Below are positions 1 through 7,886 of a DNA stretch of 64,000 bases, in pieces. Position numbers and translations under genes: made by a program. The stretch lies in assembly GCF_050107715.1 (NCBI RefSeq), contig NZ_JBNILN010000010.1, positions 50,759 to 114,758 on the forward strand, written 5' to 3'. Every line of letters starts with the position of its first letter. Within the stretch, counting starts at the first letter, position 1. This DNA comes from Metabacillus_B sp050107715. GTDB lineage: Bacteria > Bacillota > Bacilli > Bacillales > Bacillaceae. The notes beneath the pieces were generated by a model. The model was not told where the DNA came from. It worked only from the letters and a program-made list of their open reading frames with translations, and did not search any database.

Positions 1-173
1 TCATTTCAGCCGGTATCCTGCCTATTTCACGAACGAACGCATGACCATTACCCTCTCTTTCTTCCCTAATTTGTAATTACTGGTTTTTATTACCCTTCAT
101 GCAGTAGAGGTAAACGGGCCTTTAGTAGGGTTGCTGCTGTAAAGGGGCCAAGTGTGCATGGACGTTCTTCCTG
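1..173. other. Intergenic, no gene seen
   Basis: No convincing coding region. A GC-rich imperfect inverted repeat around 113-151 (GGCCTTTA against TAAAGGGGCC) could be a terminator-like hairpin at the end of the minus-strand regulator or of a gene beyond the left edge, but it lacks a clean T tract. Confidence 0.4.
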
Positions 174-590
174 TTAGCTGCCGCCTGGAATCTTAATTTG
201 TCCTTCCTTGTGAATCTCCTCTGTCCCAGCCTCCAATGCTGCCTTATAATAGGAGCATTTATGTTCAATAACTTCCATAGTCCTCCTTAAATCTTCCATT
301 TGTGCTTCCACCGTCATTTTTCGTTCGAGGAACATGTCATATCGCTGCTGCAGGGTGGCATCCCCCTCCGAACACCAATCTATAAAATGTTTAATTTCTT
401 TAATAGGCATCCCGGTCAATTTAAGGCATTCAATCACTTTTAGCGCGCTGATATCAGTTTCTTTAAACACTCGAGTCCCGCTTGCTGTCCGTTCTACAAA
501 AGGGATTAAGCCTTCCTTGTCGTAATATCGCAATGTATATACCGTTAGATGTAATTCTTTTGCTGCTTCGCTGATCGAATAGGTTTTCAT
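174..590 (-). CDS. adhR: MerR-family transcriptional regulator, AdhR-like
   Basis: 138-residue MerR-family regulator. The N-terminal winged helix-turn-helix is clear (YSISEAAKELHLTVYTLRYYDKEGLIPF, residues about 4-31, with the conserved TLRYY(D)xxGL motif), followed by the DNA-binding wing (RVFKETDISALKVI) and a dimerisation coiled coil (about 80-118). In Bacillus subtilis AdhR is an aldehyde-responsive MerR-type activator divergent from adhA, and the same divergent arrangement is present here. No cysteine metal-binding cluster of the MerR/CueR type is seen; a single Cys near 73 and one near 112 could be sensing residues (inference). The shared divergent region holds two copies of a CTxGAGTTAACT element, so it probably controls itself and adhA. 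Confidence 0.85.
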   Translation of the reverse strand: MKTYSISEAAKELHLTVYTLRYYDKEGLIPFVERTASGTRVFKETDISALKVIECLKLTGMPIKEIKHFIDWCSEGDATLQQRYDMFLERKMTVEAQMEDLRRTMEVIEHKCSYYKAALEAGTEEIHKEGQIKIPGGS

Positions 591-620
591 TCGTAATCTT
601 CCCTTCTATGTAAATCTGGA

Positions 621-638
621 CTTGGAGTTAACTCTATG
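621..638. promoter_or_regulatory. AdhR-type operator, regulator-proximal copy
   Basis: CTTGGAGTTAACTCTATG is a dyad centred on GTTAAC. It shares the GAGTTAACT core with the second copy at 699-715 and lies 31 bp upstream of the regulator start, consistent with autoregulation. Confidence 0.55.
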
Positions 639-693
639 TTAAGAATGGTATCACGTTAGCGGCCACAATAACAGGTTGATAGAAGCTTATCAC

Positions 694-724
694 TTGACCT
701 AGAGTTAACTGGAAGGATTAACAT
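694..724 (+). promoter_or_regulatory. adhA promoter with 19-bp spacer and MerR-type operator
   Basis: TTGACC (694-699), a 19-bp spacer, and TAACAT (719-724). The dyad CTAGAGTTAACTGGAAG (699-715) fills the spacer. A 19-bp spacer with an operator inside it is the hallmark of MerR-family activated promoters, where the regulator untwists the DNA; a housekeeping polymerase alone would use it poorly. Confidence 0.75.
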
Positions 725-810
725 GATTCTGAAAGAGAAAAAACAGGTATAGTGATTCTGTACCACGCTTTCTCTGGAAATACGAATCTATTCATACTGG
801 AGGTTTTTCT

Positions 811-1851
811 ATGGTAACTGCTAAAGCAAGAGCTGTTGACGGTCCGGACAAATCCTTTCGAGAAGCTGAAATTACACGGCGCGATTTAGATTCAAAAGAT
901 GTTTTAATCGAAATTAAATTTGCGGGAATCTGCCATTCTGACATCCATACTGCTCATGGGGAATGGGGCGAGGTGAACTACCCGCTTGTTCCTGGACATG
1001 AGATCGCAGGAATTGTCACAGATGTAGGTCCCGAAGTTACAAAGTATAAGGTTGGTGACCGGGTAGGGGTTGGATGTATGGTGGACTCTTGCGGTGAATG
1101 TGAGAACTGCCGTAAAGGGGATGAACAATACTGCCTGAAGGGCAACATTCCTACATATGCCGGTGTTGACCGATACGGGGAGCCGACTCAGGGTGGCTAT
1201 TCTACACATATAGTGGTTGTTGAAGACTTTGTCTTACGCATTCCGGATAATATTGAACTGGATGCAGCAGCACCGCTTCTTTGTGCAGGAATTACTACAT
1301 TCTCTCCACTGCATCATTGGAAAGCCGGCCCAGGCAAAAAAGTAGCGGTCGTTGGTCTTGGCGGTCTTGGCCACATGGCTGTTAAGATTGCGCATGCTAT
1401 GGGCGCAGAAGTTACCGTACTTTCTCAATCCTTAAAGAAAAAAGAAGATGGAATGCGGTTCGGTGCTGCGGATTACCATGCTACCAGCGATCCGGAGACT
1501 TTTGAAAAGCTTGCCGGTACGTTTGACCTAATCATTAATACGGTAAGTGCCAAGCTTAACTTAGATGCCTATCTTTCTCTTCTCGCTCTTGACGGCAGTC
1601 TAGTAAACGTCGGTGCACCAGCAGAACCGCTGTCTTTGAATGTGTTTTCTCTTATTGCACACCGCCGTTCTTTTGCCGGTTCATTGATAGGCGGGATCCG
1701 TGAGACCCAGGAAATGCTGAATTTCTGTGCAGAGCATAACATTGCTCCTGAAATCGAAATCATCTCTGCCGATCAAATTGACGAAGCATACAAACGAGTT
1801 ATGGCATCAGATGTGAAATATCGGTTTGTGATCGATATTAGCACAATGTGA
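811..1851 (+). CDS. adhA: Zinc-dependent NAD(P) alcohol/aldehyde dehydrogenase AdhA
   Basis: 346-residue medium-chain dehydrogenase/reductase of the cinnamyl-alcohol-dehydrogenase/YahK type. Catalytic zinc ligands are visible in GICHSDIHTAHGEW (Cys, first His), PGHEIAG (His-Glu) and the later Cys in APLLCAG. The structural zinc site is the four-Cys block CMVDSCGECENCRKGDEQYC (about 90-109). The nucleotide-binding motif is GLGGLGHMAVKIA (about 187-199). Start is supported by TGGAGG shortly upstream. It is likely to reduce reactive aldehydes such as formaldehyde or methylglyoxal derivatives with NADPH (known role of B. subtilis AdhA), induced through the divergent AdhR-like regulator. Monocistronic; a terminator follows. 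Confidence 0.88.
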   Translation: MVTAKARAVDGPDKSFREAEITRRDLDSKDVLIEIKFAGICHSDIHTAHGEWGEVNYPLVPGHEIAGIVTDVGPEVTKYKVGDRVGVGCMVDSCGECENCRKGDEQYCLKGNIPTYAGVDRYGEPTQGGYSTHIVVVEDFVLRIPDNIELDAAAPLLCAGITTFSPLHHWKAGPGKKVAVVGLGGLGHMAVKIAHAMGAEVTVLSQSLKKKEDGMRFGAADYHATSDPETFEKLAGTFDLIINTVSAKLNLDAYLSLLALDGSLVNVGAPAEPLSLNVFSLIAHRRSFAGSLIGGIRETQEMLNFCAEHNIAPEIEIISADQIDEAYKRVMASDVKYRFVIDISTM

Positions 1852-1884
1852 GCTGGGTAAAAGCACAGCTGAACTGATTATAGG

Positions 1885-1914
1885 AAGGGTGTCCAATACA
1901 TGGGCACCCTTTTT
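1885..1914 (+). terminator. Rho-independent terminator after adhA
   Basis: AGGGTGTCC, a six-base loop, GGGCACCCT with one G-T pair, then a T tract. Confidence 0.8.
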
Positions 1915-2149
1915 GGGGTTTTATACGCAAGTTCTATGACTTATTCGCTTCCAGACAGTAATCATGTAAAGCCATCATTTCACCATTCAAATCTATCATG
2001 ATCCTCTTTTCTAGAAAATACCCCATATTATTTACCGCTTTTCACCTCCCCGTAACCTTTTTATAAACGCTCTGTAATAAGTCCTTATTACTCCCTTTAA
2101 ATTGAGACCGTAGAATCATGGGTGAACATATCTTGAAGGAGGAATTGCC

Positions 2150-4036
2150 TTGGACAAGAATGATGAGCTGCACCAAACAGATAACGAGTATGATCAATCA
2201 CGCAGAACGTTCCTGAAGTATTTTTTGGCAGGATCTGCGGTTATGGCATTAGAGACGTCCGGAATCTCCCGTTTGACGTCTATGGTTTCCCGTGCCCAAG
2301 CAGCAACAGCTATCGAGCCATATGCTGCAGCGCAAACGATTGGAAAGGGATTCCCGCAGTCTGTGGCATCTGGCGATCCTACGCCGACTGGTGCAATGCT
2401 TTGGACCAGGGTTGATTCTTCTATGGAGACTGGTTTAACGAACAAAGAATTCTCAAGCGAAGTAATTTATTGGCTTGAAAATAAAGATTCAAACGATGCT
2501 TCTTTAGAAGATGGCATTAATCAAGGTAAATTCATTATGTTTGAAATCAGCAAAAAGGCAGATTTCTCTGAAGTGGAATTGAGAGGCTTCTCTCCAATCT
2601 GGAAGGACCATGACCATGTGGTTCGTGTGGACCTGGATGGCAGGCTTGCTTCTCAAGCGACGTACTATTACCGGTTTATTACAAAAAGCGGACTTGTCAG
2701 TAAGACAGGCCGTTTCAAAACGCTGCCTCTAGAAGGGGCAGATGTTCAGTCTGCATCGATCGGGTATGTGTCGTGTCAGGATTACACAAACGGGTATTTT
2801 AACGCTTTAGGCTATATGGCAGATGAAGAGATGGACTTTTTCCTGCATCTTGGAGACTACATTTATGAGTCGGTCGGTGACGCTGCCTATCAGGGGAATC
2901 TCGATGACCGCCAAATCAAACTCCCGAGCGGGCAAAGTAAGGCGTTTACGATTGAGGACTATCGTAAGCTATATCAGACGTACCGTTCGGACAAGGACCT
3001 GCAAAAGCTGCACGAACACCATGCGATGGTTGGGATTTGGGATGACCATGAGTTTGCCAACGACACGTATTACCCGGCAGTCGCACCAGATGATAATCCG
3101 GAGTCAGATCCTGCCCGCCGCCTTGTCGCAAACCAGGTTTGGTTTGAGTACATTCCGGCGCGTGTCCCTTACAATCCTAATGGAACGTTTGAGGATTCCG
3201 TGAAAATTTACCGTTCTTTTGCGGTAGGAAATCTTGCTTCCATCATTATGACGGATGAACGGCTTTACAGAAGTTCACACCCTTGCGGCCAAGGTACGCT
3301 GGACCGTTACTTAGCGGGCGGGTGTGAGGATATTAACCTTTCCAGTCGAACGATGCTCGGGAAAACACAAAAAGACTGGTTCTTAAATGAACTGAAAAAT
3401 GCCAAAGGAACATGGAAAATCTGGGGGAATGAAGTGCAAGTGACACAATTAAAGGTGCTGGGGAGATATTTAAATCTTGATGCTTGGGATGGCTATGCTT
3501 ATGAAAGACAGCAGATTGCGAGAACGGTACTGGACAATGGAATTAAAAACTTCCTCGCGCTGACTGGCGATTTCCACACGTTTGAAGTGTCGTATATGCA
3601 AAATGAGTATAAGCGTTTCGGGGAAAAGTTCGGGGTGGAGCTGATGGTAGGTTCCGTCACATCGAGTAATTTAAGGGAATCACTCCGCAACTCCCTGAAT
3701 TTGTTTCCTGATGTGTCCAGTCCGATCCCGATGCCCGCGGCTGAAGAGCTGGTTAAGATTTTGAAGGGGAAATTCAATGCAGGAACAACCTTTACGGCAG
3801 AGCTGCTGTTTAAAGAGCTTCAGAATATCGTCAAACTGGAAAATCCATGGATTGAATTGTTCGATAGTACGGCACATGGATATGCTGTACTGCAGCTTAG
3901 CAAGGCAAAAGCAACATGGACAGCCTATTCGGTTGATAATATTGAAAAACCGGAAGCGGCCAAAAAGCTGCTGTGGCAGTGTGAAGTGCCTAATGGTGAA
4001 GTGAAAATAAACGTTTTGGAAGGAAGCTTATTTTAA
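2150..4036 (+). CDS. phoD: Alkaline phosphatase/phosphodiesterase PhoD, Tat-exported
   Basis: 628 residues. The N-terminus carries a twin-arginine signal (SRRTFLKYF, residues about 16-24, then a hydrophobic stretch and an A-Q-A cleavage region near 50). The mature part is a PhoD metallophosphoesterase: N-terminal Fn3-like domain (QSVASGDPTPTGAMLWTRV), then metal-binding segments LHLGDYIYE, WDDHEFAND and LTGDFHTFE containing the Asp, Asn and His ligands (Fe/Ca cofactor in B. subtilis PhoD). It hydrolyses phosphodiesters, including teichoic acid, outside the membrane. I chose the TTG start because AAGGAGG lies seven bases upstream. The two genes behind it encode a dedicated TatA-TatC translocase, the same partnership as B. 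subtilis phoD-tatAd-tatCd, where the operon is induced by phosphate starvation. Confidence 0.9.
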   Translation: MDKNDELHQTDNEYDQSRRTFLKYFLAGSAVMALETSGISRLTSMVSRAQAATAIEPYAAAQTIGKGFPQSVASGDPTPTGAMLWTRVDSSMETGLTNKEFSSEVIYWLENKDSNDASLEDGINQGKFIMFEISKKADFSEVELRGFSPIWKDHDHVVRVDLDGRLASQATYYYRFITKSGLVSKTGRFKTLPLEGADVQSASIGYVSCQDYTNGYFNALGYMADEEMDFFLHLGDYIYESVGDAAYQGNLDDRQIKLPSGQSKAFTIEDYRKLYQTYRSDKDLQKLHEHHAMVGIWDDHEFANDTYYPAVAPDDNPESDPARRLVANQVWFEYIPARVPYNPNGTFEDSVKIYRSFAVGNLASIIMTDERLYRSSHPCGQGTLDRYLAGGCEDINLSSRTMLGKTQKDWFLNELKNAKGTWKIWGNEVQVTQLKVLGRYLNLDAWDGYAYERQQIARTVLDNGIKNFLALTGDFHTFEVSYMQNEYKRFGEKFGVELMVGSVTSSNLRESLRNSLNLFPDVSSPIPMPAAEELVKILKGKFNAGTTFTAELLFKELQNIVKLENPWIELFDSTAHGYAVLQLSKAKATWTAYSVDNIEKPEAAKKLLWQCEVPNGEVKINVLEGSLF

Positions 4037-4055
4037 AAATCAGGAGGGTATACTC

Positions 4056-4262
4056 ATGCTGCAAAATATCGGAGTTCCAGGGCTGATCTTAATTGTAATC
4101 ATTGCACTAATTGTTTTCGGACCTTCAAAACTGCCGGAAATCGGCCGGTCCTTTGGTGTAACATTGCGTGAATTCAAGAAAGGTACAAAAGAAATGCTGT
4201 CGGAAGAGGAGCCGAAGAAAGCAAATAAAGAAGAGACTGCTGCTGTGAAAAGGGATTCGTAA
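4056..4262 (+). CDS. tatA: Twin-arginine translocase subunit TatA (TatAd type)
   Basis: 68 residues. One N-terminal membrane helix (GVPGLILIVIIALIVFG) followed by the invariant FGPSKLPEIGRSFG hinge and an amphipathic helix, then a short acidic/basic tail. This is the pore-forming subunit of a minimal TatA/TatC system of the Gram-positive kind that lacks TatB. It lies 20 bp after phoD with a good AGGAGG site and so belongs to the same transcript; PhoD is the predicted substrate. Confidence 0.93.
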   Translation: MLQNIGVPGLILIVIIALIVFGPSKLPEIGRSFGVTLREFKKGTKEMLSEEEPKKANKEETAAVKRDS

Positions 4263-4271
4263 CAGCAGATT

Positions 4272-4312
4272 AGAGAGGGACTTGGCTGGTTGTCCGGCCG
4301 GTCTCTCTTTTC
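4272..4312 (+). terminator. Hairpin with T tract between tatA and tatC (possible attenuator)
   Basis: Nested stem AGAGAG..AC / GTCTCTCT enclosing GGCTGG / CCGGCC, followed by TTTT. It sits entirely in the 62-bp gap, so it may lower tatC relative to phoD-tatA expression. Confidence 0.6.
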
Positions 4313-4330
4313 TAAGATGGGGGTATGAAC

Positions 4331-5056
4331 ATGATTCAACAGGAATTTATTCAAAGCCATTTAGCTGAATTGCGGCAGCGGATTGTAACCTTGGCTGTGG
4401 TCTATGCAGTTCTATTGATAGCCGCTTTCTTAAATGTGAAGCATATTTACCGCTGGGTCCTAAATGACGCTGAGCTTGAGCTCACAGTGCTTGGGCCTTC
4501 AGATATTCTATGGATCTATTTTACGCTTGCGAGTATTTGTGCGTTCGCCTGTATCATCCCGTTGCTGACGTACCAGGTGTGGGCATTTGTAAAGCCAGCG
4601 CTGAAAACAGAGGAACGCACAGCCGCCTTGCTGTTCATTCCATTGTTATTCTTTTTATTTTTGAGCGGAGTTGCATTTGGCTACTTTTTAGTTTTTCCGA
4701 TGGTATTCGAGTTTATCGTCTCGCTGTCCGATGGGATGTTTGCAACAATGTTCACAGCCGAAAAGTACTTTCGTTTTTTATTTCAGATCATCTTTCCTCT
4801 TGGATTGCTTTTTGAATTGCCAGCTGTCGTATTATTTTTAACGGAAATCAGGATGTTAACTCCTGACTTTATGAAAAAGCACCGGAAATACGTCTATTTC
4901 GGACTCGCAGTCCTGTCGGCCGTCATTACGCCGCCCGATTTCGTATCCCAGGTGTTCGTGCTCATTCCGATGTTCCTGCTTTACGAAATCAGCATTGGGC
5001 TCTGTGCATGGCGCTCGAAAAAAAAGGCGGGGAATTCTTTATCCCATAATCTGTGA
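4331..5056 (+). CDS. tatC: Twin-arginine translocase subunit TatC (TatCd type)
   Basis: About 241 residues with six predicted membrane helices, the usual TatC architecture. Family signatures are visible: the N-terminal SHLAELRQRI (binds the twin-arginine signal), FxKPALKTEER and LFELPAVVLFL. An ATG two codons upstream also exists, but GATGGGGG is better spaced for the chosen ATG. It receives the RR signal peptide and recruits TatA. Context (phoD, tatA) makes it the PhoD-dedicated Tat receptor. Confidence 0.92.
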   Translation: MIQQEFIQSHLAELRQRIVTLAVVYAVLLIAAFLNVKHIYRWVLNDAELELTVLGPSDILWIYFTLASICAFACIIPLLTYQVWAFVKPALKTEERTAALLFIPLLFFLFLSGVAFGYFLVFPMVFEFIVSLSDGMFATMFTAEKYFRFLFQIIFPLGLLFELPAVVLFLTEIRMLTPDFMKKHRKYVYFGLAVLSAVITPPDFVSQVFVLIPMFLLYEISIGLCAWRSKKKAGNSLSHNL

Positions 5057-5136
5057 CGGAGATAGATGCTCCTCGTTACCTGGCACCCCCGCATCCCGGA
5101 AAACGTAAGCTGTAAAAATAAAAAGGTGAAAGAAGG

Positions 5137-5179
5137 AGGCTTCTCATGAGTTGATTAGACTTGAGGGGAGCTTTTTTTC
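5137..5179 (+). terminator. Terminator after tatC
   Basis: Long stem with several G-T pairs (GGCTTCTC against GAGGGGAGCT) followed by seven T residues. Confidence 0.65.
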
Positions 5180-5224
5180 TATATACCTTTTGACTTGAAG
5201 TTCGAAAAATAATTTAAAAAACGA

Positions 5225-5273
5225 TTGACACATTAGCTACTCGGTAATACTATATACAGTAGTAAGCATTACT
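5225..5273 (+). promoter_or_regulatory. Promoter and PadR-type operator of the PadR-DUF1048 operon
   Basis: TTGACA (5225-5230), 17-bp spacer, TACTAT (5248-5253). Immediately downstream is the inverted repeat AGTAA-GCA-TTACT (5261-5273). A related inverted repeat lies after the operon at 6047-6062, which suggests autoregulation by the PadR protein. Confidence 0.65.
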
Positions 5274-5312
5274 TATTAGCAGGAGGGTCTGGATATAGAA
5301 AACTTAACGGAA

Positions 5313-5615
5313 ATGCTGAAGGGATCGCTGGAGGGCTGTGTGCTGGAAATCATCAGCCGCCATGAAACATACGGCTACGAGATTACCCGGCGATTGAACG
5401 ACCTTGGATTTACTGAAGTGGTGGAGGGGACGGTTTATACCATCCTTGTCCGATTGGAAAAGAAAAAGCTGGTGAACATTGAAAAAAAACCTTCCGAAAT
5501 GGGGCCGCCGCGTAAATTCTATACGCTGAATGAAGCTGGATTTAAGGAGCTTAAATCGTTCTGGGAAAAGTGGGATTTTGTATCATCCAAAATCAATGTT
5601 TTAAAGACGGTCTAG
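5313..5615 (+). CDS. PadR-family transcriptional regulator
   Basis: At least 100 residues, a PadR winged-helix regulator: GSLEGCVLEIISRHETYGYEI, the L..LG..EV.EGTVY recognition helix region, and the wing sequence GPPRKFYTLNEAG. The annotated ATG is the first standard start, but coding similarity continues six codons upstream (reading I-E-N-L-T-E before M-L-K-G), and the only strong ribosome binding site (AGGAGGG, 5281-5287) is spaced for an ATA codon at 5295. The true start may therefore be the rare ATA, or CTG at 5289. It pairs with the DUF1048 gene 38 bp downstream, a common PadR arrangement. The ligand is unknown; PadR members often control efflux or membrane-stress genes. Confidence 0.85.
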   Translation: MLKGSLEGCVLEIISRHETYGYEITRRLNDLGFTEVVEGTVYTILVRLEKKKLVNIEKKPSEMGPPRKFYTLNEAGFKELKSFWEKWDFVSSKINVLKTV

Positions 5616-5653
5616 CTATATAGGCTGGTCCGTTAAAAAAGGAGGAACATAAC

Positions 5654-6001
5654 ATGTGGGAAATGTTCAGGAAAATGATTGGTGATAAAAAAGAGTACAA
5701 AATGATGATGGAACGGGTTGAAGCCCTGCCTGATGATTATCAGTATGTATTTAAAAAAATTCAAGGCTACATGTGGAATTTCTCAGCAGGAAACGGAATG
5801 GATATGCTGCACATGCAGTATGAGCTAATCGAGCTGTTCGAAGCCAGTGCAGCGGAAGGAAGGGAAGTGCTGGAAATTACGGGACCTGATGTGGCTTCCT
5901 TTGCCGACGAATTGGTTGGCAGCGCTAAAACCTATGTCGACAAATACCGTCAGGATCTGAATGAAAGCATCATGGAGCGATTGGGAAAAAAGGTAATATA
6001 A
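5654..6001 (+). CDS. DUF1048 family protein
   Basis: 115-residue, mostly helical acidic protein (MWEMFRKMIGDKKEYKMMMERVEALPDDYQYVFKKIQGYMW). This matches the DUF1048 family, which is habitually encoded right behind PadR regulators. No membrane segment, no catalytic motif. Good AAGGAGG site. Function is not known; co-transcription with padR suggests it modulates or is controlled by that regulator. Confidence 0.8.
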   Translation: MWEMFRKMIGDKKEYKMMMERVEALPDDYQYVFKKIQGYMWNFSAGNGMDMLHMQYELIELFEASAAEGREVLEITGPDVASFADELVGSAKTYVDKYRQDLNESIMERLGKKVI

Positions 6002-6011
6002 TCAAGTATTC

Positions 6012-6035
6012 CGGCCGGGTGGCCGATAATTTTTT
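6012..6035 (+). terminator. Terminator after the PadR operon
   Basis: CGGCC-GGGT-GGCCG followed by ATAATTTTTT. Confidence 0.75.
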
Positions 6036-6062
6036 GACTGGTAGTAAGTAATACTGATTACT
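6034..6062 (+). promoter_or_regulatory. Second PadR-type operator, before the symporter gene
   Basis: GTAGTAAG (6041-6048), shared with 5259-5266, and the inverted repeat AGTAA-TACTGA-TTACT (6047-6062). A TTGACT at 6034-6039 is a possible -35. It suggests that the same PadR regulator may act on the downstream symporter gene. Confidence 0.4.
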
Positions 6063-6255
6063 GATGGGATGAGGGGAATCTCTTGAAATTAAGAGAACCC
6101 TTTTCCTGCTTCTATAACATCGTATGAGTAAATATGCCATTTTTCAACATGAATTGATAAGTTGTGTGTTCAGAATCCTGACAAACTTATTGTGCAAACC
6201 TGTCTCCTCCTCTATAATGAAAAGAAGCAATTTTCAGATAAAAGGAGTGAGGATT

Positions 6256-7704
6256 TTGGCGGAGTTTGTTTCAGGTCTGAATGGTATACTGTGGAGCACA
6301 CCGGTTATATACATATTGCTTGGCGTAGGTCTTTTATTCTCCATTTTAACCCGGTTTCTGCAGGTGCGGCACATAAAAGAAATGGTGAAGCTCATGTTTC
6401 AGGGCAAGAGCTCGGAGGCCGGGGTTTCTTCATTTCAGGCCCTATCCATTGCACTGTCCGGCCGGGTCGGAACAGGGAACATTGCAGGGGTCGCGACGGC
6501 GATTGCGTTTGGGGGTCCCGGGGCGATCTTTTGGATGTGGGCCATTGCGTTTATCGGAGCCTCCAGCGCATTTATTGAATCAACACTTGCCCAGATTTAC
6601 AAGGAGAAGCATGAGGGGCAATACCGGGGAGGCCCTGCCTTTTACATAGAAAAAGGGATTGGCTGGAAATGGTTTGCTGTTCTGTTTGCCGTTGCAGCCA
6701 TCATCGCGATGGCCGTTCTGATGCCGGGGGTTCAAGCCAACTCGATTGCATTAGGAATGGAAAATGCTTTTAAAATTCCTCCGGCTGTTACCGGGTTAGC
6801 GGTTGTGCTTTTCTTAGGCATTATTATTTTCGGAGGGACAAAGAGGATTGCCCGAACCGCCCAGCTGATTGTTCCTTTTATGGCGCTTGGGTACATTCTG
6901 TTGTCAGTTGTGATTATTCTGATGAACATTACCGAACTGCCGGGTGTAATCAGCCTGATTTTCAGAAGTGCCTTTGGTGTGGATTCAGCGTTCGGAGGGC
7001 TGATTGGAATGGCTATTGCCTGGGGAGTAAAGCGGGGAATCTACTCGAATGAAGCAGGACAGGGTACGGGACCGCATCCGGCAGCAGCAGCGGAAGTATC
7101 CCATCCCGCTAAACAGGGACTGGTCCAGGCATTCTCGGTGTACATAGATACGCTGTTCGTCTGCTCGGCTACTGCCTTCATGATCTTGTTTACAGGCATG
7201 TATAATACACAGGCGGAAGACGAATCGTTTATTGTGAACAATTTAGAGGGAGTAGAAGCGGGACCAGGCTATACGCAGGCTGCTATCGACAGTGTTCTTC
7301 CAGGTTTTGGAGCCGGATTTGTCGCCATCGCTCTTTTCTTTTTCGCCTTCACGACGATCATGGCCTACTACTATATTGCGGAAACAAATGTTACCTATTT
7401 ATTCCCGAAAAACAGCTACTGGATTTCAATCCTTTTAAAAGTCGTGATTATGGGGGCTTCCTTCTACGGTTCGGTTAGAACGGCAGAACTGGCCTGGGCG
7501 CTTGGAGATGCAGGCCTTGGAATTATGGTCTGGCTCAATGTTATCGCTATTCTGATTCTGGCGAAGCCTGCCCTCATCGCTCTCAAGGATTATGAACGGC
7601 AAAAGAAGCAGGGGCTTGATCCGGTATTTGATCCAAAGACGCTCGGCATCAAGAATGCGGACTACTGGGAAACGGAGCGCAAGCTGGATGGCGATAAAGT
7701 TTAA
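6256..7704 (+). CDS. Sodium/alanine (glycine) symporter, AgcS family
   Basis: 482 residues from a TTG start with AAAGGAG eight bases upstream; upstream ATG codons in frame lack a binding site and would add a non-family extension. Eleven or so membrane helices. AGCS signatures: the N-terminal GRVGTGNIAGVATAIAFGGPGAIFWMW, EGQYRGGPAFYIEKG and the conserved GVKRGIYSNEAGQGTGPHPAAAAE. It imports alanine or glycine with Na+. B. subtilis AlsT/YrbD are the nearest familiar relatives. A PadR-type inverted repeat upstream links it tentatively to the preceding operon. Confidence 0.88.
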   Translation: MAEFVSGLNGILWSTPVIYILLGVGLLFSILTRFLQVRHIKEMVKLMFQGKSSEAGVSSFQALSIALSGRVGTGNIAGVATAIAFGGPGAIFWMWAIAFIGASSAFIESTLAQIYKEKHEGQYRGGPAFYIEKGIGWKWFAVLFAVAAIIAMAVLMPGVQANSIALGMENAFKIPPAVTGLAVVLFLGIIIFGGTKRIARTAQLIVPFMALGYILLSVVIILMNITELPGVISLIFRSAFGVDSAFGGLIGMAIAWGVKRGIYSNEAGQGTGPHPAAAAEVSHPAKQGLVQAFSVYIDTLFVCSATAFMILFTGMYNTQAEDESFIVNNLEGVEAGPGYTQAAIDSVLPGFGAGFVAIALFFFAFTTIMAYYYIAETNVTYLFPKNSYWISILLKVVIMGASFYGSVRTAELAWALGDAGLGIMVWLNVIAILILAKPALIALKDYERQKKQGLDPVFDPKTLGIKNADYWETERKLDGDKV

Positions 7705-7742
7705 AGATTGATCTGCCTATAGTTCAAATAGGGGTTGCTTGT

Positions 7743-7785
7743 AAAATCAGTTTTTGCTGATTTTATGGCAGCCTTTTTGCTGCCG
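7743..7785 (+). terminator. Terminator after the symporter gene
   Basis: AAAATCAG-TTTTTG-CTGATTTT followed directly by a second small hairpin GGCAGC-CTTTTT-GCTGCC. Confidence 0.65.
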
Positions 7786-7791
7786 GCAAAA

Positions 7792-7809
7792 TATCTCGAA
7801 TTCAAAACA
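7792..7809. promoter_or_regulatory. MhqR-type operator, copy 1
   Basis: TATCTCGAATTCAAAACA matches the palindrome TATCTCGAATTCGAGATA at 15 of 18 positions, with one arm perfect. It lies just upstream of the mhqP -35 box. Confidence 0.65.
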
Positions 7810-7814
7810 AATTG

Positions 7815-7855
7815 TTGACAGAAAGACAGAGGTATACTATCTTTAATTCGAGATA
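7815..7855 (+). promoter_or_regulatory. mhqP promoter overlapped by MhqR-type operator, copy 2
   Basis: TTGACA (7815-7820), 17-bp spacer, TATCTT (7838-7843). The operator TATCTTTAATTCGAGATA (7838-7855, 16 of 18) starts at the -10 box, so bound repressor would block initiation. The motif is the one I know for the B. subtilis quinone-sensing MarR-type repressor MhqR. Confidence 0.8.
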
Positions 7856-7886
7856 TTGAAAATGAAGATATTCAGGAGGAAGCAAA

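Noticed and set aside
2050..2125. PhoP boxes before phoD
   Set aside because: Only loose TTxACA-like hexamers with irregular spacing (10 and 12 bp) on the opposite strand; regulation by phosphate is likely from family knowledge but not visible here.
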